IMG/VR virus record: IMGVR_UViG_3300021171_000005
Span: 1-64,000 of that record
Length of the DNA stretch: 64,000 nucleotides
Source: a virus
Reading direction: 5' to 3' (one strand)
Part shown: in pieces, positions 14,810 through 23,468 of the stretch
How positions within the stretch are numbered: the first letter of the stretch is position 1
How the letters are laid out: every line of letters starts with the position of its first letter
The notes under the pieces: generated by a model
Database searches by the model: none
Seen by the model: only the letters and a program-made list of their open reading frames with translations
Told to the model about the DNA's origin: nothing
Made by a program: the position numbers and the translations under genes

Positions 14810-15288
14810 AGGAAGTATACAAAGGGCTTTACGTTGGCGGGGACGGGTCGGTGCCCGAAGCAAGAAAAAGAGGCATGAGTGTAATTCACGCCTGCAAAGA
14901 TGGTGATTTCTCGCACCGAGCGCTTTTGAAGTATGAATCTATGGGCGCTCCAAAGGGTCATGAATATCTCGTCGCTAAACGGCCCGGCAATCTTTATTTG
15001 AATTTGATTGACGCGGACGAACCTGATTTCGTACCTGATGCTGTAGTAAACGAAGCATTGAACTTTATTAAAGACAGTCTCGGAAAAGACAAATCAGTAC
15101 TCATTCATTGCAACCATGGATTAAGCCGCTCCCCGACAATAGCTTTCCTGTATTTGTATTCGGCGGGGAAACTGCCATCTGAATATCATCGGGCCGTTCG
15201 AGCTTTCCGGCAATTATATCCGCAATACGATCCTAGCACTGGACTTGAATTATACGCCAAGCGGCGCATTCGTGATTGGAAAAGGTAA
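14806..15288 (+). CDS. Dual-specificity protein phosphatase-like
   Basis: 160 residues from a TTG that overlaps the previous stop (TTGA); an ATG at 14743 is also in frame but adds residues outside the domain. YKGLYVGGDGS opens the fold, the general-acid region is LIDADEPDF near 67-75, and HCNHGLSRSP at 101-110 is the HCxxGxxRS catalytic loop. It should remove phosphate from Tyr/Ser/Thr or small substrates. A second phosphatase, of the histidine type, lies at 22260. Confidence 0.75.
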   Translation: MKEVYKGLYVGGDGSVPEARKRGMSVIHACKDGDFSHRALLKYESMGAPKGHEYLVAKRPGNLYLNLIDADEPDFVPDAVVNEALNFIKDSLGKDKSVLIHCNHGLSRSPTIAFLYLYSAGKLPSEYHRAVRAFRQLYPQYDPSTGLELYAKRRIRDWKR

Positions 15289-15290
15289 TT

Positions 15291-16178
15291 ATGCAAAATC
15301 CGTTAAGTGACATGGTTGGGAATGTTAAATCCGTTGCAGATGAAGCCAAGAGTCTTGGCGGAGAATTCAAAGCCAAGAGCGAAATGGTCAACAACGCAAA
15401 GCAGGCTTTGTCTTCCCCTCCGGTTCCGACTGCTGCCCCCCAGCCTAAAGGGACGATGGTGTATTCCAAGGACAAAGTTAATCCCGGCGGCAAATATGGA
15501 GAAAAGGGCGGGGAAAAAAGACTGCCCGTAGATAAATGGCTGAAAGGCCAGATGCACGACGGCGGTACGGTACCGGAAGACGGGGCTTACAAGATGAAGA
15601 AAGGCGAACATGTGCTCACGCCCGAGCACAAGAACCACATCAAGGCCGCGTTGAGCATGGCGGAGGGTGCTCTTTCTCACGAGAAAGATGAGTCGGATAT
15701 GCCCAAGAAAGAAGTCGCTGAAATGCGAATCCGTAAAGGCGCTTCTGGCGGGCACATCGTCAAGCATGTCCATGTTCATATGCATCTTCATCCGGACGAG
15801 GAACACGTTACTCACGATACCGATGGGCTTATGGATCATGTCATGCAGCATATGACTGAACCAAACGAGGGTGAAAAAGAAGCCGACGCGGGTGACCCCG
15901 GCATTGAAGAAATGGAAAACGCTGTGGGATTGGCGCATCCATCCAGTTACGAGGATGGCGGAGTTGTTCAGAAAACAGGAATGGCAAAAGTTCACGCGGG
16001 TGAGACGATTATTCCTGCGAAAAGAACGCCAGATTTCAACCCAATGGCCAAAAGCGGCCCCAAAGAATCAGATTTTTCTGTTAAATCAAATCCAGTAACG
16101 GATGCAGTAAAATCAACTAAGACTCCTGATTTCAATCCGATGTATAGAAAACCATATCCGAAAGAGTCTGATTTTTAA
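15291..16178 (+). CDS. His-rich protein with repeated motifs, probably virion-associated
   Basis: 295 residues. Two copies of a pattern GG-V-x3-G-x2-x-V/K-GE-x-(I/L)-(I/T)-P occur: GGTVPEDGAYKMKKGEHVLT and GGVVQKTGMAKVHAGETIIP. Between them is a His-rich stretch (KHVHVHMHLHPDEEH) able to bind metal. The C-terminus repeats TPDFNPM...PKESDF twice. The GE-V-P pattern is seen in phage tail-related proteins. Function unknown; no enzymatic motif. Confidence 0.5.
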   Translation: MQNPLSDMVGNVKSVADEAKSLGGEFKAKSEMVNNAKQALSSPPVPTAAPQPKGTMVYSKDKVNPGGKYGEKGGEKRLPVDKWLKGQMHDGGTVPEDGAYKMKKGEHVLTPEHKNHIKAALSMAEGALSHEKDESDMPKKEVAEMRIRKGASGGHIVKHVHVHMHLHPDEEHVTHDTDGLMDHVMQHMTEPNEGEKEADAGDPGIEEMENAVGLAHPSSYEDGGVVQKTGMAKVHAGETIIPAKRTPDFNPMAKSGPKESDFSVKSNPVTDAVKSTKTPDFNPMYRKPYPKESDF

Positions 16179-16184
16179 TATCAA

Positions 16185-16472
16185 TTAGTTCGCACTTTCA
16201 CATCGATCTTTCCAACATGTAGGGCAACGAGCAGAACCTTTGTCCGGTTTGGTTTCAACTCCGCAGTCTATACAGATAGAACGCGGTTCATTACAATATG
16301 GGCAATGAGCGAGGTCACGCTTAATTAAAGACAAAAACATGATCTCCCAGCAATCCGGACAATAATCAAGATATTGTGGATTATTCAACGAATCTTTGCT
16401 CCAACATTCGACACGTATCCATCCTTCGTCAACTTGGAACTTGCTTGGTTTGTCACATCCAGCACAATTCAT
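16185..16472 (-). CDS. Multi-CxxC zinc protein
   Basis: 95 residues on the minus strand with CAGC, CPDC, CPYC, CIDC and CPTC pairs, so at least two zinc sites. The start at 16472 overlaps the upstream stop (ATGA). It converges with the plus-strand gene ending at 16178. Probably binds nucleic acid or protein; not assigned. Confidence 0.6.
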   Translation of the reverse strand: MNCAGCDKPSKFQVDEGWIRVECWSKDSLNNPQYLDYCPDCWEIMFLSLIKRDLAHCPYCNEPRSICIDCGVETKPDKGSARCPTCWKDRCESAN

Positions 16473-16597
16473 AGCCAATATTTCTTTGCGTAGAGCCAGA
16501 ATTCACGCTCAAATCGTCTTACTTGCATTTGCGCGTCCACAACGTAGTAACTAGCCGAGCATATTATTAAAGTCAAAAATATCATTACGATACCCAT
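16469..16597 (-). CDS. Small single-pass membrane protein
   Basis: 42 residues, MGIVMIFLTLIICSASYYVV followed by a charged C-terminus (QVRRFEREFWLYAKKYW). The ATG at 16597 is chosen because an upstream TTG at 16669 would lie inside the promoter. Coupled to the zinc-protein gene by ATGA. Confidence 0.5.
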   Translation of the reverse strand: MGIVMIFLTLIICSASYYVVDAQMQVRRFEREFWLYAKKYWL

Positions 16598-16659
16598 TTC
16601 TTTGGCGACCACCCCTCGGGCGAATAGCGCTTTGAGACATCGAACAAGATTTCTAAATA

Positions 16660-16688
16660 AGAATAGCAAAGCATCAGTTTATTGTCAA
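16660..16688 (-). promoter_or_regulatory. Sigma70-like promoter, minus strand
   Basis: On the minus strand TTGACA (16688-16683), a 17-nt spacer and TATTCT (16665-16660). It drives the two-gene minus-strand unit 16597-16185. Confidence 0.65.
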
Positions 16689-16731
16689 CTACAAATTGAT
16701 ATTATTCATAGAATCAATAGGATACAAAGCA

Positions 16732-16926
16732 ATGGCTAAACCAAGAAATGTCAGTCTTTATCGCAGTCTTCACCACCTTAACAAAGGTGGACTTCATAGA
16801 GCACTCGGCGTAGCAGAAGGAACCAAGATTCCGGACGAAAAGCTTCAGGCAGCTCGTGGTTCCAAAAACGAGCACGTTCGTAAAATGGCCGAATTCGCGC
16901 ATACAATGAAGGGTTGGCATCATTAA
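16732..16926 (+). CDS. Hypothetical small basic protein
   Basis: 64 residues, MAKPRNVSLYRSLHHLNKGG, basic and helical, with a C-terminal MKGWHH. A weak AGGA lies upstream. It starts the rightward run that leads into the packaging genes. It may pair with the HNH gene directly downstream. Function unknown. Confidence 0.5.
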   Translation: MAKPRNVSLYRSLHHLNKGGLHRALGVAEGTKIPDEKLQAARGSKNEHVRKMAEFAHTMKGWHH

Positions 16927-16928
16927 AC

Positions 16929-17435
16929 ATGCCAGCTAAAAGCCAGATTAACAAAGCAATACGCGATGAATTTGGAAATATTATTCCTTGGAAGAAAAGG
17001 AATCGTGCAGTATCGAACGCCACGGAACGGGCACGTCGAGCAAGAAATCCAGAAAAGGTGCGATCTGAGAATCGCAAATATCGAGAAAATAATCCTTTCA
17101 ATGTAGCCGTAATTGTGGCTCGACGAAGGGCGAAATTGCTAGGAGTCGAGTCCGCCCTGACCGTTGCAGAATGGGAGCAGATTGTACACGAGTCTGGATT
17201 TCAATGTCATCTTTGCAAAGAACCGATTATTGTAAAGTTGGACGATCCCTTAACATTGAGTCTAGATCACATCATTCCGATGTCAGTCGGCGGACCCAAT
17301 ACAAAAGAAAATGTAGCACCAGCACATCGTAGATGCAATCAAGCACGCCTCGATATGTCTGTAGAAGAATTTTTAATCTGGATTCGAAAAGTAGCAGCAA
17401 ACAACAAACCAAAATTTATCATTACCGCTGCTTAA
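16929..17435 (+). CDS. HNH endonuclease
   Basis: 168 residues. After a basic N-terminus, FQCHLCKEP gives the first Cys pair, SLDHIIPMSVGG the His and Asp-His core, and HRRCNQAR the last ligands: a classical C-C-DH-N-H-C HNH fold. HNH genes just upstream of a large terminase often assist DNA packaging, so this may be the packaging-associated nuclease and not a homing enzyme (inference). It has no promoter of its own. Confidence 0.8.
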   Translation: MPAKSQINKAIRDEFGNIIPWKKRNRAVSNATERARRARNPEKVRSENRKYRENNPFNVAVIVARRRAKLLGVESALTVAEWEQIVHESGFQCHLCKEPIIVKLDDPLTLSLDHIIPMSVGGPNTKENVAPAHRRCNQARLDMSVEEFLIWIRKVAANNKPKFIITAA

Positions 17436-17445
17436 AGGAGAAATA

Positions 17446-17568
17446 ATGGTTTTACATCTTGTGTACGCAGGTTTGGGTTGGGTCGTGGGAGCTTTCACTC
17501 CTTCCGTTCTTCGTAAAGTCAAAGCTCTGTTTGTCAAAGAAGCGAACGTCGTTAAAAGCAAACTGTAA
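17446..17568 (+). CDS. 40-residue membrane-associated peptide
   Basis: MVLHLVYAGLGWVVGAFTPS followed by a basic helix (VLRKVKALFVKEANVVKSKL). A strong AAGGAG lies 5 nt upstream. It ends one base before the terminase ATG. Its place where a small terminase subunit might be is noted, but its size and hydrophobicity argue against that role. Confidence 0.6.
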   Translation: MVLHLVYAGLGWVVGAFTPSVLRKVKALFVKEANVVKSKL

Positions 17569-19350
17569 ATGGGATACGAGCGGTTAACAAAAGACTTTAA
17601 AGAAAAGTTATTGGCTCCGTGGTGGGGCCGATGCGCCGCTCAAATAAAAGAGCAGTATGGATACGATCTGTCCAAGGAAGGTCTTGAACTTCGTCACCGC
17701 GCCCAGACTGACGGGTTTTGGCTTGCTAAAGAAGTTCTAGGCTACCAATATTTCTCGGATTGTCATAAGGAAATCTTCACGGATTTCTTTGTTAAGAAAG
17801 ACCCCGCCGCTATAGATTTCAAAGCATTCGCGGAAGCAGACGAGGGTCTTCATGATCGTCTGTTGATGCTTTGTCGAGGCGGATTTAAGTCAACCGCCGA
17901 CATCGTGGACTGTATCCAGTGGTTCTCGTGTTTCCCCGATATCCGAATCAACATCATGACCGGAACTTCGCCATTGGCAGAAGAATTTACCGGCCTGATA
18001 AAAGGGCATATTGCTCTTAATTCGGACGGTTCGATTAAAACAAGGGATGACGGAAAACTTAAACTATATCAAGTTTTGTTCCCGGAGCACTGCGAAATCG
18101 ATCCCGGATTGAAACCTGAATGGGTAACTCCAGCTCGTCGTAGAGAAGTTGCGGGGCCTACGATCCGCGCCACGTCTCTGGATAAAAACACAACTGGTAC
18201 GCACTGCGATATTCTGAAAATCGACGACGGTACAAACGCTGAAAATACTCGTACTACCGAGCGTATTAAGAGCGTCAATACCCAGATCAGCATGGCCCGG
18301 CGATTGTGCGAACCATACGGGTATAAGGATCGTATCGGTACTCCGTACCATGTAAATGATAATTTGATGTCCACGATTAAGGACGAAGAAGAAAGAGATA
18401 AAAAAGGACTTCCGCCACAAGTAAAGATTCTTCTACATCCAGCATACACGGCCAAACCGGGCTTCGAGAATCACATGCCCGATCAGCTAACAGAAGATAA
18501 TATAGTACTCTGGTTTCCGGAAAGAATAACGCTCAAGTATCTGCAAAATGAGTATGCGGACGCGCTGAAGACTGATCCGGCCAGCTTCTTCTCTCAATTC
18601 CTTCTTGATTTAAATAAAGCTTATTCGACTAAGTTTCGCCGCGACGTTATGATTGCGGCCACAGTTGATACTTTGCCTACAACCGGAATTGTCTTTCAGG
18701 CATGGGATTTGGCTTATTCGGAAAAACAGACCGCCAAATATACTGTAGGCATGTGCGGGCTGTTCACGACGCAGGGTGTTTACATTGTTGACATGGTGCG
18801 CGGTCGGTTCGGGGAGCACGAGCTTCCTGAAATAATGGCCAATTTCGCCCACAAATGGAAGCCCCGCCGGGTCGCCGTTGAAGATTCAATGGGCGCTCGC
18901 TGGCTCAAACGAGGAATTGACGATACTCTCGCCAAACTCCGAACAAACGTTTCCTTCGAGTTCATATCGCTCGGTAAGGGAACCAAAGCTAATAGCAAAG
19001 AAATCAAGGCGATGGGTCCGGCAAATCTTTTGGGTTCTCGCCAACTATTCTTCTGGAAAGCAATCGATACGCTTCAAGATATCTACAACGAATTGGAAGC
19101 ATTTCCTAAGGGTCAGTTTAAAGATATTGTGTGTTCTTTGTCTCTGCTAGTTAATCATTTCTCGAATTTTGCTTACGTCGCCCCGCAAGAACCCATTTAT
19201 ATAAACGAGCGGATGGAACGAATCCAACGAGATATGGTATACGGACTCGGGGCATTCGCTCCTAAGGTCCAAGATCAGACGATGATCTCAGCACAGGGCG
19301 GCGAACAAGATTTGGATTACGACCCTCTTGCCCAATCAGGGCTTTTTTGA
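17569..19350 (+). CDS. terL: Terminase large subunit
   Basis: 593 residues. CRGGFKST at 102-109 is a Walker-A-like loop, NIMTGTSPLAEEF follows, and DILKIDDG at 214-221 is Walker B. The nuclease domain has FQAWDLAYSEK (D380) and VAVEDSMGARW (437-446). The protein packs DNA into the prohead using ATP and cuts concatemers. The length is usual. Portal and capsid genes follow in the standard order. No clear small subunit is seen. Confidence 0.85.
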   Translation: MGYERLTKDFKEKLLAPWWGRCAAQIKEQYGYDLSKEGLELRHRAQTDGFWLAKEVLGYQYFSDCHKEIFTDFFVKKDPAAIDFKAFAEADEGLHDRLLMLCRGGFKSTADIVDCIQWFSCFPDIRINIMTGTSPLAEEFTGLIKGHIALNSDGSIKTRDDGKLKLYQVLFPEHCEIDPGLKPEWVTPARRREVAGPTIRATSLDKNTTGTHCDILKIDDGTNAENTRTTERIKSVNTQISMARRLCEPYGYKDRIGTPYHVNDNLMSTIKDEEERDKKGLPPQVKILLHPAYTAKPGFENHMPDQLTEDNIVLWFPERITLKYLQNEYADALKTDPASFFSQFLLDLNKAYSTKFRRDVMIAATVDTLPTTGIVFQAWDLAYSEKQTAKYTVGMCGLFTTQGVYIVDMVRGRFGEHELPEIMANFAHKWKPRRVAVEDSMGARWLKRGIDDTLAKLRTNVSFEFISLGKGTKANSKEIKAMGPANLLGSRQLFFWKAIDTLQDIYNELEAFPKGQFKDIVCSLSLLVNHFSNFAYVAPQEPIYINERMERIQRDMVYGLGAFAPKVQDQTMISAQGGEQDLDYDPLAQSGLF

Positions 19351-19355
19351 GGAAC

Positions 19356-19655
19356 ATGGATTATATTGATTATTCCGAAAAGACTAGTGGTCCCCCGCAA
19401 TTTTCGGTAACGGCTAGTCCAGCAAGCCCCAAGACTTTGTATCACGTCCATACCGATCTTATTTATATCAATGTTGGCAGTGGTTGGGTGCCGATGGCGC
19501 AGTATTCTTCTAATTCAGTATATTCTGGCTTTACGGCTCTACCTGCCAGCACACAAACCAGCGTTCTAAACAATTTATCTACAACTTCTGCAACTCCCGC
19601 GAGCGTGGCGAATACCAGCAAGCACATTGTCGATGTTGTAATTCGCGGTCATTAA
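19356..19655 (+). CDS. Hypothetical structural-type protein
   Basis: 99 residues, MDYIDYSEKTSGPPQFSVTA, low in charge and rich in Ser/Thr/Ala. AGGA lies just before the ATG at 19356. Sits between terminase and portal. The C-terminus TPASVANTSKHIVDVVIRG resembles short phage proteins of unknown role. Confidence 0.5.
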   Translation: MDYIDYSEKTSGPPQFSVTASPASPKTLYHVHTDLIYINVGSGWVPMAQYSSNSVYSGFTALPASTQTSVLNNLSTTSATPASVANTSKHIVDVVIRGH

Positions 19656-19656
19656 T

Positions 19657-19672
19657 TGTCCACATCTGGACA
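19657..19672. promoter_or_regulatory. Palindromic site TGTCC-ACATCT-GGACA
   Basis: Intergenic palindrome copy, starting 2 nt after a stop and 9 nt before the ATG at 19682; with flanks it reads TTGTCC...GGACAG. It overlaps the ribosome-site region of 19682. Confidence 0.5.
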
Positions 19673-19681
19673 GGAGATTTT

Positions 19682-19975
19682 ATGGCTAATGTTTCAACTG
19701 TTACTCCCGCTAATCTAATTCCCACGGCTCGGACTGCGGCGGGTCCTGCGGCTTCTTCGACCGCGAATCCTTACGATAGCGGCAACATCACCACTTGGAC
19801 GCTGCCGGGTTTCCCGACCCAGAAGTTGGTTAACGGAACTCAAAGTTTCTCGACTCAGCAAGGTCAAGTGTTCACGGATTTTGCATCTGGACAGATCGTC
19901 GCAGCTCCCGGAACTATTTCCGGAGCCCCGCAAAGCTACAGCCTTCAGGCGGGCAATCCTCCGCAGAACGACTAA
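19682..19975 (+). CDS. Hypothetical structural-type protein
   Basis: 97 residues, MANVSTVTPANLIPTARTAA, rich in Ala/Ser/Thr/Gln, no Cys. GGAG lies 7 nt upstream. Likely a minor head component by location; no family recognised. Confidence 0.5.
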   Translation: MANVSTVTPANLIPTARTAAGPAASSTANPYDSGNITTWTLPGFPTQKLVNGTQSFSTQQGQVFTDFASGQIVAAPGTISGAPQSYSLQAGNPPQND

Positions 19976-20166
19976 TGAAACAATCCGCCGCATACACAAT
20001 CACTGAGAATGGCGAGGAGCAATTCTACACCATTCTCGATTGTGGATGCGAACTTCACGTCACGGTAAATCAACTATTTGAAGATGATTTGCCGTGCCCT
20101 CTTCACGAGGAATCTAGATATTTCTACGATTTTAATGACGGCAGATCGCCGCGCAAAGAGAAATAA
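19975..20166 (+). CDS. Small Cys-containing protein
   Basis: 63 residues, MKQSAAYTITENGEEQFYTI, with CGC and a later CPLH, together a possible C-x-C-x20-C-x2-H zinc site. Adjacent to the portal gene; its start overlaps the previous stop (TAATG). Confidence 0.5.
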   Translation: MKQSAAYTITENGEEQFYTILDCGCELHVTVNQLFEDDLPCPLHEESRYFYDFNDGRSPRKEK

Positions 20167-22260
20167 ATGGCTCTTTTAGAAAAAGACGGCAATCCACAAG
20201 CGGTATTGTACGCCGATAATTTCACCCCGCAAGGTGAAACTAAGACTATTGCCGACGATTTGGCCCTAGTTGTCGGCTGTGCAGAAAAATCAGAATCGTG
20301 GATTGCTAATAAACAATGGAATTTGCTTTGGAGAGACGCGGACCTTTTATTTCAGGCCCCGCGCCCGATGTCCGTTTACGAAAACACATACGTACTCGAA
20401 CCAAATGTCCAGCGTTTTACCGTCGCAAAAGTCGTTAATTCGGTTGTTCCGCAATTGTATAAAGGACTATTTTTTGAAGACCCGCCGATGGTTCTTCGCC
20501 CTCGACCGGGAACTTCGCAAACAGTTGTAGATGAAAAAACAGTCATTATGTCCTATCTCTTGGACGCCTGCCAGTTCAAGAGGGAAGTGAAGTGGGGGCT
20601 GGAATCTCTTGCCCACCTTGGAACTGGTATCTGGAAGTGGGGAATTGAAAGAGTCTCGAAAGATGTTCCTCGTAGAATTAGTACCCAAGTCAGCATTGAT
20701 ACTGGAACCGGCGAAACCGAGAAGATTAGTACCGACGAAGCTCCGAAGATTGAGATTACTAAAAAGTATGAGAACAGACCATTCTTCGAGTTCCGGAGGC
20801 TCGGAAGTGTTCTTGTCGATTCAAGTCTTAAAGTAGCGGATATTCGTGAAGCCGGAAATGTAATTGATGTTCGATTCATGGATTTCTATGCACTGAAAGA
20901 CTTAAAGGATTCTAGCCTTGACGAAAATGGCAAACAAATGCCGGGCTGGACGTGGGGTGAGTATACTAGTGACGAGAAATTAAAGGAACTTTGGAACCCG
21001 CCGGTTGAAGGATTTGAAACACCGGGTCCTCTCCGAAGTGAAGTTCAATCACAAGTCGTAGGTATTGTCCACCACGCGGAAGAAGAGACTGCTGTAGTTA
21101 GCGCCGACCCTCTGGCTAAGAAATTAGAAGTACTTGAATATTGGGATAAGAAACGAAAAATACTCGTTCTAAATCGCAAGAAAACCATCTATAGCGATAA
21201 AAATCAGTTCGGGAAAATCCCCTTCTTGTCCGCCAATTGGTGGAATCGTCCCAAGGCTTTTTATGGGATGGGAATTGGTCTGACTGTAGGTCAGAACCAG
21301 CGCGTGGATCAGGGAACAATCAATGCCATTCTCAAGATGTTGAGCTTCGGCGTTAATCCTATCTACACACGTACTCGCGATTCCAACGCCCCGACACAGA
21401 TGATCCGAACGGGAATCGGCAAGATTCTCACCGTTGACGGCCCCGCTAGCGAAGCATTTCACCTTCTGGAAACCCCCAAGGTACCGGCGGAAACTTGGGC
21501 TGCGCTTCAGAATTCTGAATCGGCCACGGAATCTACTACGGGCGCGGATCAGGCGCTTGTTCAAGGCTCGACCGCAGGTCCCCGCGCAGGTATAGGTCGT
21601 TCCGGAACCGGTGCGAATCTTCTAGGACAGGCTTCTGCCACGCGATTGGACGGTCCTCTCGATAATTTCATTGATCAAGTCTTTACGCCGTTCTTGTATA
21701 TCCTTGACGAACTAATATTTTATTACATGTCCGATCAGGAAATTCAGGACATTTTGGGCGAAGAAAAAGGCAAAGATTATAAAGTCGATCTTCAGAAGTA
21801 TCACGACGGAAAAATAGAATTCGAAGTATTAGCCAGTTCCAGCCTCGCCGCCAAGCGGACAATGGCGCAGAGTCTTACCTTGATCACGCAGTTTATGCAG
21901 AATCCGGGGTTCAACGAATATTTGGCCGATATGGGCATGTATATCGATTGGAAGACTGTATTCGATATGTGGCTCATGGCCAGCGAGTGGAAAGACAGCC
22001 AAGACATTATCAAGCCGCTTACACCCGAAATGGAACAGCGTCGTCAGGCCAAGATTCAGCAGCAACAACAAGGTCCGATGCAGACTCAGATGACGCTCAA
22101 CAATCAAAAAGCCCAGCAGAAAATGGACCTCGAAAATCAGCGGTCGGATAATCGCGTCAAAAATGACCTTATCCGATACGCAACCGAAAAGTCTGCTGAA
22201 TCTGAGGTTGCTGAGGGTATACCGGGCGGTACGGGTTTCGGCGATATTGAAGGAATGTAA
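20167..22260 (+). CDS. Portal protein
   Basis: 697 residues, the largest protein of the head module. Segments such as PNVQRFTVAKVVNSVVPQLY, GIGLTVGQNQRVDQGTINAI and a Gln-rich C-terminal tail (QAKIQQQQQGPMQTQM) are typical of podoviral portals. It forms the dodecameric ring at the packaging vertex, through which DNA passes. Position after terminase and before scaffold and capsid supports the call. Confidence 0.75.
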   Translation: MALLEKDGNPQAVLYADNFTPQGETKTIADDLALVVGCAEKSESWIANKQWNLLWRDADLLFQAPRPMSVYENTYVLEPNVQRFTVAKVVNSVVPQLYKGLFFEDPPMVLRPRPGTSQTVVDEKTVIMSYLLDACQFKREVKWGLESLAHLGTGIWKWGIERVSKDVPRRISTQVSIDTGTGETEKISTDEAPKIEITKKYENRPFFEFRRLGSVLVDSSLKVADIREAGNVIDVRFMDFYALKDLKDSSLDENGKQMPGWTWGEYTSDEKLKELWNPPVEGFETPGPLRSEVQSQVVGIVHHAEEETAVVSADPLAKKLEVLEYWDKKRKILVLNRKKTIYSDKNQFGKIPFLSANWWNRPKAFYGMGIGLTVGQNQRVDQGTINAILKMLSFGVNPIYTRTRDSNAPTQMIRTGIGKILTVDGPASEAFHLLETPKVPAETWAALQNSESATESTTGADQALVQGSTAGPRAGIGRSGTGANLLGQASATRLDGPLDNFIDQVFTPFLYILDELIFYYMSDQEIQDILGEEKGKDYKVDLQKYHDGKIEFEVLASSSLAAKRTMAQSLTLITQFMQNPGFNEYLADMGMYIDWKTVFDMWLMASEWKDSQDIIKPLTPEMEQRRQAKIQQQQQGPMQTQMTLNNQKAQQKMDLENQRSDNRVKNDLIRYATEKSAESEVAEGIPGGTGFGDIEGM

Positions 22261-23126
22261 TGGAAGACATTTCACACTATAGCGAAACCGGTACGCCGAT
22301 CTCTGGCTATTCAGAAGATGGTCCTTTTCACTGCGAGGACTGTATTCATCGTCTTGATCCTAAATCCAGTCTTTGCATTCATCCTGTAGTTGTTGCGGAC
22401 CCGGCACTTAAAAGCAAACTCGTTCAAATATCTGATGGTGAGACGTTTAAACTGACCATTCAGATCAATCTGGAAAAAGGATGTTGCCGATATGTCAATC
22501 AAGAAAAAGAACCTATCGTTTTGGTATTACGGCACGGTCAGACACTTTTAAATAAGGATAAAAAATTCAGATCATGGCGAAATGTACCGCTCGATGAAGT
22601 CGGTATTCAGCAAGCCCAAGACGCCTCCGAATTTCTTGAGAAATATCCTATCAAAAAGATTTTTACCTCGCCGCTGGATCGGGCGGTTCACACGGCGATG
22701 CTCACTCAAGAAGTAAAAGACTGCCCGATTATAAAAGACGAGAGTCTTCTCCCGTGGAACCTCGGAGAGTTGACCGGCAAATCCCGTGAAGAATACGCCG
22801 ATGTCTTGAATCATTATGTCGATAATCCCAAAGAGACAATTCCGGGCGGAGAATCGCTTGAAGAATTTCGAGACCGGATGTTCGCGGTTTTCGATAAAAT
22901 CGTTGACGAGGCTTCGGGAGATAATCTTGTTCTTATCGTAGCGCATACCTCTACGATAACAACTCTAAATCAATGGGTCGATGAAAACTATACGGGGCGT
23001 CCGGAATCGGACGATGAGAGTGTTCAACCGGGTGGTGTTTGCGCTCTTTATTCGGACGAAGACAAAGATAATTTTAAGCTAGAACCAATCTGGGGAATAG
23101 AAAAGAAATCAGATTACGGGAGCTAA
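22260..23126 (+). CDS. Histidine phosphatase (phosphoglycerate-mutase-like) with Cys-rich N-domain
   Basis: 288 residues. Residues 1-80 are Cys-rich (C25, C28, C39, H41, CC at 75-76) and may bind zinc. From residue 86, LVLRHGQTLLN carries the RHG catalytic His (92), then TSPLDRAVHTA, PWNLGELTGK and LIVAHTSTI with the second His. The enzyme would remove phosphate through a phospho-His step; substrate unknown. Its place inside the head operon is odd. Start overlaps the portal stop (TAATG). Confidence 0.75.
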   Translation: MEDISHYSETGTPISGYSEDGPFHCEDCIHRLDPKSSLCIHPVVVADPALKSKLVQISDGETFKLTIQINLEKGCCRYVNQEKEPIVLVLRHGQTLLNKDKKFRSWRNVPLDEVGIQQAQDASEFLEKYPIKKIFTSPLDRAVHTAMLTQEVKDCPIIKDESLLPWNLGELTGKSREEYADVLNHYVDNPKETIPGGESLEEFRDRMFAVFDKIVDEASGDNLVLIVAHTSTITTLNQWVDENYTGRPESDDESVQPGGVCALYSDEDKDNFKLEPIWGIEKKSDYGS

Positions 23127-23133
23127 CGAATCT

Positions 23134-23439
23134 ATGGTAGGACCGGAATATAAATTAAGCAACGTTGAACGAGGACATTTGATCGCCCTCGGACAAATGC
23201 CCGGATTCCAAGTAATGGTCAACATCTTTGAATCTGAAGTTGAGCAGTTCAAGGTCGATATGTTGAATGCCAATCCTAAAGATATCGAGGATATCCGCGC
23301 AAAGCACAATTTGGCTCTGGCAGCAGCAATATTTTGGAAACGGGTGGCGAACAGGATTAATAAAGAACAAGAAATATTTAGTGCTCAAGGTCCCGTACCT
23401 GTCCAGCCCGATCTAACCGAAGCTCTTTTGCAAGATTAA
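23134..23439 (+). CDS. Hypothetical helical protein of head module
   Basis: 101 residues, MVGPEYKLSNVERGHLIALG; largely helical with NPKDIEDIRAKHNLALAAAI. It lies between portal-associated genes and the scaffold, a place where podoviruses often carry a small helical protein of unknown role. Confidence 0.5.
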   Translation: MVGPEYKLSNVERGHLIALGQMPGFQVMVNIFESEVEQFKVDMLNANPKDIEDIRAKHNLALAAAIFWKRVANRINKEQEIFSAQGPVPVQPDLTEALLQD

Positions 23440-23468
23440 GACCCTAACAAAACCTTATAAGGATAATT

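Noticed and set aside
16929-17435. HNH gene before terminase counted among the homing genes
   Set aside because: It has no private promoter and sits in the packaging operon, where HNH proteins commonly help the terminase.
17446-17568. The 40-residue peptide as small terminase subunit
   Set aside because: Too short and too hydrophobic; no DNA-binding helix-turn-helix is visible.
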